A stretch of 11,424 bases of DNA from Candidatus Moraniibacteriota bacterium (lineage in GTDB: Bacteria; Patescibacteriota; Minisyncoccia; Moranbacterales; UBA9337), in assembly GCA_018400055.1 (NCBI GenBank), contig JAGYNK010000098.1, forward strand, positions 1-11,424. The letters are read 5' to 3'. Both the position numbers and the translations under genes were made by a program. The notes under the pieces were generated by a model. The model did not search any database. It was not told the origin of the DNA and saw only the letters and a list, made by a program, of their open reading frames with translations. Position 1 is the stretch's first letter, and each line of letters starts with the position of its first letter. Positions 6,114 through 10,639 of the stretch are shown here, in pieces.

Positions 6114-6810
6114 AAAGTTATCCGTAAAACTTCAGACTTCCGATTTTAATGTGGCTCAGGAATATTGCCAGCATATTTTTTTGTCGCAATTTTATCAATT
6201 GCCGCAAAGCGAAAGCGTATTTTTCAAAGGTGGCACGGCTATGCGAATTGTTTTTGATTCTCCGCGTTTTTCTGAAGATCTTGATTTTTCTTCAAACCTT
6301 TCCGTTAAAAGTTTAGAAAATTTGCTAATTTCCACTTTGAAAAATATGCTTAATTTTAACATTCAAACGGAATTGCAAGAATCCAAAATCACTTCCGGCG
6401 GATTTTTGGCTATTTTTTTCTGCAATTTTTCAAATTTTTCAATCCGGCTGCAAATGGAAGTTTCCAAAAGAAAAAAAGCTAAGTTATCCGGGGAAATTCA
6501 CGCGATTGCTTCCGATTTTTTGCCAAGCTATACTTTGATGTGCTTAGAAAAAAGCCAATTGTTCAATGAAAAAGTGCGGGCGGCATTATTCCGCCAAAAA
6601 CCCCGCGATTTTTTTGATATTTATTTCCTCCTGCGATTCAGATTGATCACGCCCAAACAAAAAAGAAGTCTTTTGAAAATCAAAAATATTATTGCAACAT
6701 CCGAAATAAATTTTTCAAGTGAATTAAAAAAATTCCTGCCGGTATCTTTTCATCCAATAATCAAAAATTTCAAAAAAACATTGCTGGCCGAATTGGATCG
6801 CAATATTTGA
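6091..6810 (+). CDS. abiEii: AbiEii-family nucleotidyltransferase toxin
   Basis: DNA polymerase beta-like nucleotidyltransferase toxin, 239 aa. Visible motifs: FKGGTAMR (45-52), the metal-binding SEDLDFS (61-67, DxD-type pair after the GG loop), EVSKRKKA (123-130), and CLEKSQLFNEKVRAALFR with RDFFDIYFLLR (151-182), the conserved Lys and the D-x-YFLL helix. Family members transfer nucleotides, in some cases to tRNA 3' ends, and arrest growth or abort phage infection. Either ATG of the ATGATG at 6091 could start it; both overlap abiEi. The catalytic residues appear intact, so the toxin is probably active. The pair sits between two 77-bp direct repeats. Confidence 0.92.
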   Translation: MMTEEQIKKLSVKLQTSDFNVAQEYCQHIFLSQFYQLPQSESVFFKGGTAMRIVFDSPRFSEDLDFSSNLSVKSLENLLISTLKNMLNFNIQTELQESKITSGGFLAIFFCNFSNFSIRLQMEVSKRKKAKLSGEIHAIASDFLPSYTLMCLEKSQLFNEKVRAALFRQKPRDFFDIYFLLRFRLITPKQKRSLLKIKNIIATSEINFSSELKKFLPVSFHPIIKNFKKTLLAELDRNI

Positions 6811-6814
6811 TTGG

Positions 6815-6891
6815 TTTTAATTAAAAATCCCGCCAAAATTTCGCAGGGCGATGGGTGAGAAATCCAAGCGACTTTCAAGAGAGAGATTTGA
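6815..6891 (+). repeat. Direct repeat, copy B, downstream of abiE
   Basis: 74 of 77 bases identical to copy A at 5371-5447, same orientation. It begins 5 nt after the abiEii stop and forms the left two-thirds of the palindromic element at 6823-6940. Confidence 0.95.
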
Positions 6892-6940
6892 AAAATCGCT
6901 CAAAATCTCTCCCGCTCTGCGAAATTTTAGCGGGATTTTT
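6823..6940. terminator. Palindromic element with 24-bp inverted ends; probable bidirectional terminator
   Basis: AAAAATCCCGCC plus AAAATTTCGCAG (6823-6846) is the reverse complement of 6917-6940 with one difference, which is G-U in minus-strand RNA. Both strands end the stem in GCGGGATTTTT, the form of an intrinsic terminator, and the element lies between two converging transcripts (abiE from the left, the structured transcript from the right). Inside, GAGAGATTT/AAATCTCTC (6881-6889 with 6903-6911) forms a 9-bp hairpin in both strands, and AGCGA/TCGCT (6867-6871 with 6895-6899) would make a pseudoknot. The inverted ends also fit a MITE-like origin. Confidence 0.65.
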
Positions 6941-6946
6941 TAATCC

Positions 6947-7332
6947 TTCTAAGAACTTTTATCCGTTTCTAGCGAATAAAAACTCTATAAAAGGGGCAAA
7001 CGGTTGAACTTACGCTTGCCCGTGAACTTTGCCGACCTTACGATCAGCGTCCCCACTATATTTGTGGGGAAATTTACTCTCTATTTACCTCCATAGTGAG
7101 CAGTAAAGGAGTGTTCTGTTTAAGGCCAAACACACAAAGCCTTTTTTACTTCGCATCGCTGTCACGGGTTGGCAAGATGTTATCCCTGACAGCACTCCCC
7201 TAAAACCTATGCGGACGGGAGCATTTTCCGGCTGGAATCTATAGCCGTTTGACCTATTTAAAGGTCGATGCGAAATAAGCGCTGGTTAATTCTTTCTTCA
7301 GACGCGCTATTGCCTGAAGAAAGTTGGTCGGA
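6947..7332 (-). ncRNA. Structured 3' non-coding tail of the leftward transcript
   Basis: No credible gene. In minus-strand RNA order the hairpins are: 7323-7314/7301-7292 (10 bp); a closed multibranch unit at 7150-7274 (separate entry); AAGGC/GCCTT (5 bp, 7143-7122 region); TTTACT/AGTAAA with CTAT/ATAG closing a GGAGGTAA loop (7107-7073); CCCCAC/GTGGGG (7069-7051 region); GGGCAAG/TTTGCCC (7021-7015 with 7000-6994) followed by CTTTTAT, a possible terminator; and TTTTATTCG/CGGATAAAA (6981-6957). The tail then runs into the palindromic element at 6823-6940. Where the transcript really ends is unknown. Confidence 0.5.
7150..7274 (-). ncRNA. Candidate five-way-junction RNA domain
   Basis: On the minus strand TTCGCATC (7274-7267) pairs with GATGCGAA (7157-7150), an 8-bp closing helix. 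Inside, in order: GACCT/AGGTC (7266-7262 with 7255-7251), CGGCT/AGCCG (7247-7243 with 7233-7229), CTCCC/GGGAG (7221-7217 with 7199-7195) and GCTGTCA/TGACAGC (7193-7187 with 7164-7158). The first and last inner helices abut the closing helix with no unpaired base. The stems are all perfect. No known RNA family is recognised. Confidence 0.5.
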
Positions 7333-7342
7333 TTATCCGACC
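7292..7342. other. Two hairpins at the 3' end of gene Z; the stop codon lies in a hairpin loop
   Basis: CTTTCTTCAG (7292-7301) with CTGAAGAAAG (7314-7323) is a perfect 10-bp stem; GGTCGGA (7326-7332) with TCCGACC (7336-7342) is a perfect 7-bp stem whose 3-nt loop is the TAA stop codon of gene Z. Confidence 0.85.
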
Positions 7343-8112
7343 TTTTCGGCGATTTCCTCGAAGACGCGCCGAGCGTCTCCTTCGATCATCGCCTGGCCGT
7401 GCGGTGAACCGGCGGCTTTCGGGTGGCCAACAAACAAGATGCCGGCAACTGTCTCGCCCCCAAACTGCAGGGGCGAGGTTGGGGAGCAGTAAATCGAAAT
7501 GCTCGCGTAATGCGAGCGATACACGATTACTGCTTCCACCCCATCCGTGTACGGTCGGCTGGGGTCCAGCGGGTCGGTCGGGCCAATTGCCCAAAACCCG
7601 ACCCGACCGCTCGGACTGATTGCCACACGACAATCAGCATAAGCGGTCTCGGACCGCTCGGTCGCGTCACGACCGATCTCAATGATCTCCTCGGTGGTCT
7701 TGGCCATCATAGCCTCGACCAGTTCGGAGACATCGACCGGACCCTCAGTGGACGGGCGGGGAAACTTCAACCCCCGCGCCAACTCCCCGACCCCAACCAT
7801 ATACAACAAGGTCGGGTTGAAACGATCCGAGCAAACGCTCGAACCGTTCAGATCGATTTGTTCCATCAGGAACAAATCGACCCCGGGGACCGGCCGGCCT
7901 GCCATCCTCAGCAGGCCGACGAATGTGTCGGCGTCGAGATGGGTAATCTCGACAACCGACCCCTCGGGCACAGCAGGGATCCGCTCATCCCGGCACGGGG
8001 CCGGGTTGGCGGACCATTTATGATGGTGGTCAAAATTTCTAACCCCATCCGCGATCCCCGCCTCAATTGAAAATCCCCGACCAGTTGCCGCTGTCGTAAT
8101 ATATACCTTCAT
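7333..8112 (-). CDS. Gene Z: divergent DHH/DHHA1-like phosphoesterase, 259 aa
   Basis: Start ATG at 8112 chosen because AAGGAGGA lies 5-6 nt upstream and the ATGA overlaps the stop of gene Y; a longer frame to 8151 lacks this. Visible motifs: FDHHHKWSANPAPC (27-40), THLDADTFVG (57-66) and FVGHPKAAGS (227-236). These resemble the DHH metal motif, the HxDxD motif and the DHHA1 GGHPxAAG motif of phosphodiesterases such as NrnA/RecJ-like nucleases, but here DHH precedes HLDAD, opposite to the usual order, and the protein is shorter than the usual 310 or more. Hydrolysis of short nucleotides is a guess from family only. GC content is far above that of neighbouring genes, and the coding sequence contains many perfect hairpins. 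Third gene of the X-Y-Z operon. No signal peptide. Confidence 0.75.
   Translation of the reverse strand: MKVYITTAATGRGFSIEAGIADGVRNFDHHHKWSANPAPCRDERIPAVPEGSVVEITHLDADTFVGLLRMAGRPVPGVDLFLMEQIDLNGSSVCSDRFNPTLLYMVGVGELARGLKFPRPSTEGPVDVSELVEAMMAKTTEEIIEIGRDATERSETAYADCRVAISPSGRVGFWAIGPTDPLDPSRPYTDGVEAVIVYRSHYASISIYCSPTSPLQFGGETVAGILFVGHPKAAGSPHGQAMIEGDARRVFEEIAEKVG
7362..8005 (-). other. Array of hairpins inside gene Z
   Basis: Stems read from plus coordinates: 7362-7367/7373-7378 (6 bp); 7453-7460/7470-7477 (8); 7501-7506/7512-7517 (6); 7576-7582/7597-7603 (7); 7616-7622/7631-7637 (7); 7642-7648/7652-7658 (7); 7658-7664/7670-7676 (7, sharing base 7658 with the previous stem); 7756-7761/7772-7777 (6); 7786-7792/7810-7816 (7); 7819-7831/7838-7849 (12 with two G-U and one bulge in minus RNA); 7851-7864/7869-7882 (14 with one G-U); 7895-7902/7911-7918 (8); 7933-7940/7946-7953 (8); 7989-7994/8000-8005 (6). 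Unless noted, the arms are perfect. This density is not seen in rplS, the rluD-like gene or abiE. Confidence 0.9.
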
Positions 8113-8342
8113 TCTTCCTCCTTCGCCCCCGCAGGGGGCATAGAAATCCACCGAGAAGAGAGGTGTTTACTCTCTTCTGGAGATAACTCCCCATCGGGAG
8201 TTATCCTTATAACACGGGAAGTGAACTCGGGGAATCCGACTCCCCCGAGTCCGACAGCCTCCTGACCGTCTTCTATCACCGCCATCCTTCCAGATGGCAA
8301 TAACATCTCCCTCTGCCCTGTTTTTTTATAAAACGGTCTCAT
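8109..8342 (-). CDS. Gene Y: small unknown protein, 77 aa
   Basis: I do not recognise it. The start ATG at 8342 follows AAAAGGAGGAAAGAA, and the ATGA overlaps the TGA of gene X; its own TGA overlaps the ATG of gene Z. The sequence begins MRPFYKKTGQREMLLPSGRM and has a Gly-rich middle (GLGGVGFPEF), ITPDGELSPEESKHL and an acidic end (KEEE). No membrane segment or Cys pair. Its coding DNA holds hairpins at 8125-8139 (6 bp), 8154-8178 (9 bp), 8181-8206 (10 bp plus a G-U pair), 8223-8252 (8 bp plus two) and 8281-8298 (6 bp). Reality as a gene rests on the strong SD, the precise overlaps and a codable frame; function unknown. Confidence 0.65.
   Translation of the reverse strand: MRPFYKKTGQREMLLPSGRMAVIEDGQEAVGLGGVGFPEFTSRVIRITPDGELSPEESKHLSSRWISMPPAGAKEEE
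8154..8298 (-). other. Hairpins inside gene Y
   Basis: AGAAGAGAG/CTCTCTTCT (8154-8162, 8170-8178; 9 bp); GATAACTCCC/GGGAGTTATC (8182-8191, 8196-8205; 10 bp, 4-nt loop); ACTCGGGG/CCCCGAGT (8225-8232, 8243-8250; 8 bp, extended on the minus strand by G-U and G-C); GCCATC/GATGGC (8281-8286, 8293-8298; 6 bp). Confidence 0.9.
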
Positions 8343-8533
8343 TTTCTTTCCTCCTTTTCTTTCTCCTTCTCCTCTTTTGGAGGAGAAGGAGTCCAATGAC
8401 AGGCTCCCCCGCACAGGGGAGCCAGCCCTCGCCAGCACTCATATTCGACCGTGAGGGTCTCACGGTCGAAAAATTCATGGAAAAAGAGGCATCCCTGCCC
8501 ACTTTTTCCATAAATGCACAGTGGCTCGTTCAT
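8339..8533 (-). CDS. Gene X: small Cys-containing unknown protein, 64 aa
   Basis: I do not recognise it. The ATG at 8533 is preceded by AAAGGAGGAAAA, a strong SD, itself directly behind a GC hairpin (8546-8559). It starts MNEPLCIYGKSGQGCLFFHE, has five cysteines (among them CGGAC) and ends in a Lys/Glu run (KEEKEKEKEERK) that is an indirect product of the hairpin DNA. TGA at 8341-8339 overlaps the ATG of gene Y. About 117 of its 195 nt lie in perfect hairpins, so the peptide may be shaped by RNA structure rather than the reverse. Whether the peptide matters or only its translation does cannot be told. Confidence 0.55.
   Translation of the reverse strand: MNEPLCIYGKSGQGCLFFHEFFDRETLTVEYECWRGLAPLCGGACHWTPSPPKEEKEKEKEERK
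8363..8511 (-). other. Hairpins inside gene X
   Basis: CTCCTTCTCCTC/GAGGAGAAGGAG (8363-8374, 8380-8391; 12 bp); GGCTCCCC/GGGGAGCC (8402-8409, 8416-8423; 8 bp); TTCGACCGTGAG/CTCACGGTCGAA (8444-8455, 8459-8470; 12 bp, 3-nt loop); ATGGAAAAAG/CTTTTTCCAT (8477-8486, 8502-8511; 10 bp) with an inner GGCA/TGCC (8488-8491, 8496-8499). Confidence 0.92.
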
Positions 8534-8545
8534 TTTTCCTCCTTT

Positions 8546-8559
8546 GCCCCCTCGGGGGC
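8546..8559. other. GC hairpin in front of the gene X SD; also terminator-like on the plus strand
   Basis: GCCCC-CTCG-GGGGC (wider arms GCCCCC/GGGGGC). On the minus strand it is followed by AAAGGAGGAAAA and the gene X ATG. On the plus strand it is followed by TTTTTTATTTTATTTTTT, the form of an intrinsic terminator, though no plus-strand gene precedes it. Confidence 0.7.
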
Positions 8560-8655
8560 TTTTTTATTTTATTTTTTGAATCACCCATTTGAAACAACAA
8601 AAATATTTTGCAATTTCAAATGGTTGGGTGATCCAAAGATAGAGGAAATATTTTT

Positions 8656-8691
8656 CCGCGTCAGTCTGCGTAAAATCTGCGACTTTCCGCG
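8656..8691. repeat. CCGCG/CTGCG short repeat with about 10-nt period
   Basis: CCGCG (8656), CTGCG (8666), CTGCG (8677) and CCGCG (8687), separated by 5-6 nt AT-rich spacers, inside the structured leader. Confidence 0.5.
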
Positions 8692-8962
8692 AAAAGCATA
8701 TAGTGATTTTTAAAGAACTGTTTTCCTTGCTCTCTCTTATTCTCAAGGAAATTTCTAAACACAAAGGGAGTTCATCCCCTTTATGTTTAGCGGACTTCCT
8801 TGTTATTTGCTTCGCAAACCCACACTACAAATGCGGGACATACGAATAAATAATTGAAAACCGTTGGCGGAATTGCTTTCAGTGAAATTATTCCTTTAAA
8901 GATGTTCATAATCTTTCGATTTAAACGGTTCTTAAAAGAAATATATTTACAACTTTTAGCGT

Positions 8963-9011
8963 TAAATAATCTATTTGCGAGATTATTTATAAAAATTCCA
9001 CCGGCGCAAAT
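8963..9011 (-). other. Hairpin with its whole loop complementary to an upstream segment (pseudoknot)
   Basis: On the minus strand TAAATAATCT (8989-8980 side reads TAAATAATCT) pairs with AGATTATTTA (8972-8963), 10 bp. The 7-nt loop CGCAAAT (8979-8973) is the exact complement of ATTTGCG (9011-9005), which lies 15 nt 5' of the stem. Confidence 0.65.
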
Positions 9012-9373
9012 AAAAGCGTTAGTTGTCTTACGATGTATTCTCTCTCACAAGTATTGACGCAAGTCGTTGCTTGCCAACATCCTAAAACTTCTAATCACTT
9101 TATTTATTTAAAATAACTTTTTTCTCCGAACTATCTTTTGATTGTTCCGAAGAAAGAACTCTTCTTGATTTTATTTATTTCAAGAAGAGAATCTCTCTCC
9201 GGCACATTGTGCCGCCTTCCCGTTTTCCCGCCCTTTGAATTGAATGGCTATCGCGCTCTCCCTCGCAAGAACCATTACTCTAACTCGCCGGACAGAAATA
9301 TATTAGGAAGATTTAATTGAACTTTTTTGAGAACTGGCCAAGCTTCATTTTCGCTTTCTTAGCTTGACAGGAC

Positions 9374-9402
9374 AGTATAGCATATTATAAAAATAATGTC
9401 AA
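9374..9402 (-). promoter_or_regulatory. Strong promoter of the structured transcript
   Basis: On the minus strand TTGACA (9402-9397), 17 nt, TATACT (9379-9374) with a TG extension (TGCTATACT). The predicted start near 9367 coincides with the first hairpin (9339-9366). Confidence 0.85.
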
Positions 9403-9421
9403 TAGTAAAACATACAAAAAT

Positions 9422-9504
9422 AGCCTATTTTGTCATAAATAGGCTTTCAAAAAGAATAAAAACAGCATAAAATCGTTATTAAAATGTCATATTTAAAATT
9501 GACA
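9422..9504. promoter_or_regulatory. Palindromes between divergent promoters; candidate operators
   Basis: AGCCTATTT-TGTCAT-AAATAGGCT (9422-9445) has perfect 9-bp arms and lies 20 bp upstream of the leftward -35 box. TGTCA-N10-TGACA (9485-9504) overlaps the rightward -35 box. A TGTCA core recurs at 9397, 9431 and 9485. The first palindrome could also act as a terminator, but no transcript is known to arrive there. Confidence 0.5.
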
Positions 9505-9527
9505 AAATATTTTATATTTGCTATAAT
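9499..9527 (+). promoter_or_regulatory. Consensus sigma70 promoter of the TrmB-family gene
   Basis: TTGACA (9499-9504), 17 nt, TATAAT (9522-9527), with TG extension (TGCTATAAT). Start near 9534, leader about 57 nt. A near-perfect palindrome AAGCAA-A-TTGCTT lies in the leader at 9570-9582, 8 nt before the ATG. Confidence 0.9.
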
Positions 9528-9590
9528 AGGAATAGATTCAGCTCTCTTTTAGGAAAAAAAGCATCATTAAAGCAAATTGCTTAAAAAATT

Positions 9591-10352
9591 ATGGAAAGCA
9601 ACATTATAAAATCAGCGGGATTAACCGGGGCGCAGGCGGAAATATTAAACTTTCTCTTTGAAAATGGTCAGTGCCGCGCCAGTTTCATTGCCAGAAAAAT
9701 AAATCGTCCGCGGGGAGTGATTTACAGTGTTCTGGGAGAACTTGAAAAAATGAGTTTGGTGAAGCGAAAAGATCCAGAAAAAGAAGTAAGTGTTTTTATT
9801 CCAGAACATCCGGGAAAATTAGAAGAATTATTCAAAGAAAAAGAAGAACAGTTGAAACAAAGCAAGAAAAGTTTTGAAGGAGCTTTGCCAAACTTAATTT
9901 CTGTTTATAATCTAGCAAGCAATAAACCCGGCGTGAGATTTTTTGAAGGATTTGAAGGATTCAAAACCGTTTTATTTGATACGCTAAAAAGCCGTACTGA
10001 AATTTATACCTTCGTTGATTCTGAAAGCGTGCGTCGGCAAGAAGAAATAAAGGCAATTAACGAAGAATATGTTAAAAAAAGAAAAAAAACCGAAATAAAA
10101 AAGAAATTGATTGTTCCGGAAACGGCGAAAAAATATTTTAGCGAGCCAAAAACCGAATTCACAGAAATTAGATTCCTGAAAAAAAAGTTCTATCCTTTTG
10201 ATTCAAGCTTGCAAATTTACGATAATAAAGTGTCATTTCAAACACTTGGCGAAGAAAATACAATATCAGTCTTGATTGAAGATAAAAACATATATAAAAT
10301 GCATAAATTATTATTTGAGTACATTTGGGAAAGTTTAGCGAGTAAGCATTGA
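9591..10352 (+). CDS. TrmB-family transcriptional regulator
   Basis: 253 aa. Residues about 5-70 form the TrmB winged helix (LTGAQAEILNFLFENGQCRA, SFIARKINRPRGVIYSVLGELEKMSLV as recognition helix and wing). Residues 75-97 (KLEELFKEKEEQLKQSKKSF) form the dimerising coiled coil. The C-terminal part (from about 113: PGVRFFEGFEGFKTVLFDTLKS, EIYTFVDSES, then KKLIVPETAKKYF, EIRFLKKKFYPFDSSLQIYDNKVSFQTL, IEDKNIYKMHKLLFEYIWESL) matches the sensor domain found in CPR and archaeal TrmB-like proteins. TrmB proteins sense sugars in archaea; the ligand here is unknown. ATG at 9591 has no SD. It is divergent from the structured transcript and may control it and itself through the shared palindromes. Confidence 0.85.
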   Translation: MESNIIKSAGLTGAQAEILNFLFENGQCRASFIARKINRPRGVIYSVLGELEKMSLVKRKDPEKEVSVFIPEHPGKLEELFKEKEEQLKQSKKSFEGALPNLISVYNLASNKPGVRFFEGFEGFKTVLFDTLKSRTEIYTFVDSESVRRQEEIKAINEEYVKKRKKTEIKKKLIVPETAKKYFSEPKTEFTEIRFLKKKFYPFDSSLQIYDNKVSFQTLGEENTISVLIEDKNIYKMHKLLFEYIWESLASKH

Positions 10353-10357
10353 CAATT

Positions 10358-10474
10358 TGCCAAATCCGCCCGGGAAAAATTTTTTAAATCTTCTTGTTTT
10401 TTCGCCAGTTTAACTAAAAATTTATCAATTCTCTCGCCGGCGTTATTTTTTTTGATGATTGCATTTAAACGCAT
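10358..10474 (-). pseudogene. Truncated rluD-like remnant (S4 domain only)
   Basis: The minus-strand frame from ATG 10474 reads MRLNAIIKKNNAGERIDKFL, then FSRADLA, matching the first S4 residues of the intact gene at 1932-2909 (NAGQRLDRFL, SRADLA). A 16-nt stretch (CCAAATCCGCCCGGGA) is identical between the two. Homology stops at 10358, 5 nt after the TrmB stop codon; beyond this the frame runs antisense through the TrmB gene. The S4 domain is incomplete and no synthase part exists. It looks like a gene cut by insertion or deletion. Confidence 0.75.
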
Positions 10475-10524
10475 ATCTTTATCTTACTTTAAATTCAGTT
10501 TAAAGCCAGTAAAAAATTTTATTT

Positions 10525-10553
10525 AAATTCCTGAATAAATTCAGGAATTTTTT
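10525..10553. terminator. Terminator hairpin downstream of the TrmB-family gene
   Basis: AAATTCCTGAA (10525-10535), loop TAAA, TTCAGGAATTT (10540-10550) then TTT: a perfect 11-bp stem, T-run on the plus strand. Confidence 0.65.
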
Positions 10554-10555
10554 AA

Positions 10556-10600
10556 AATAGAGGCATCTATAGATGCCTCTATGGATGCCTCTATTTTTAT
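10556..10600 (+). terminator. Second terminator with two competing 3' arms
   Basis: AATAGAGGCATC (10556-10567) can pair with GATGCCTCTAT at 10572-10582 (a near-continuous palindrome) or, over 12 bp, with GATGCCTCTATT at 10584-10595, followed by TTTAT. Tandem duplication of the 3' arm gives two alternative stems. Confidence 0.6.
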
Positions 10601-10607
10601 TGGTGAT

Positions 10608-10633
10608 AAAAAGCGGAAGTTATTAGCTTCCGC
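10608..10633 (-). terminator. Terminator of the small two-gene minus-strand operon
   Basis: On the minus strand GCGGAAG (10633-10627), 7-nt loop, CTTCCGC (10619-10613) and TTTTT (10612-10608). It begins 7 nt after the stop at 10640-10642. Confidence 0.85.
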
Positions 10634-10639
10634 AAATCG

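Larger units (their letters stand above)
8534..9367 (-). ncRNA. About 830-nt structured 5' leader of the X-Y-Z transcript
   Basis: No frame here has an SD or recognisable product. From the predicted start the stems are: 9361-9366/9339-9344 (6 bp); 9270-9276/9243-9249 with inner 9264-9268/9251-9255; 9209-9214/9200-9205 (6); 9180-9189/9159-9168 (10, perfect); 9144-9154/9122-9131; 9077-9081/9032-9036 around 9070-9074/9059-9063; pseudoknot at 8963-9011 (separate entry); a three-way junction AACCGTT/AACGGTT (8924-8930, 8859-8865) enclosing 8898-8903/8911-8916 and 8869-8873/8890-8894; 8806-8810/8814-8818; CTAAACATAAAGGG with CCCTTTGTGTTTAG (8777-8790, 8755-8768; 14 bp with one G-U); 8744-8751/8722-8729 (8); 8614-8631/8581-8594; and 8546-8559. 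Not recognised as a known RNA family. Confidence 0.55.

Noticed and set aside
6994..7202. A plus-strand open frame of about 69 codons
   Set aside because: It has no start codon with an SD, no recognisable product and lies across strong RNA stems.
6990..7330. A tmRNA, RNase P RNA or SRP RNA
   Set aside because: No tag reading frame with tRNA-like ends, no GAGGAAAGUC-type RNase P core and no SRP GGAAG/AGCA motif can be seen on either strand.
7423..8070. Plus-strand frame of 215 codons opposite gene Z (and others at 7404, 7682, 8294)
   Set aside because: These are antisense shadows of high-GC DNA; no SD, and low-complexity Arg/Pro-rich products. Gene Z has the SD, overlap and motifs.
7262..8560. 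A CRISPR array or integron cassette array
   Set aside because: The hairpins have different sequences, with no constant repeat or spacer size, and no attC-type core sites or cas/integrase genes are present.
8564..8764. Minus-strand frame of 66 codons in the leader
   Set aside because: No SD, starts inside a 14-bp stem, and has no recognisable domain.
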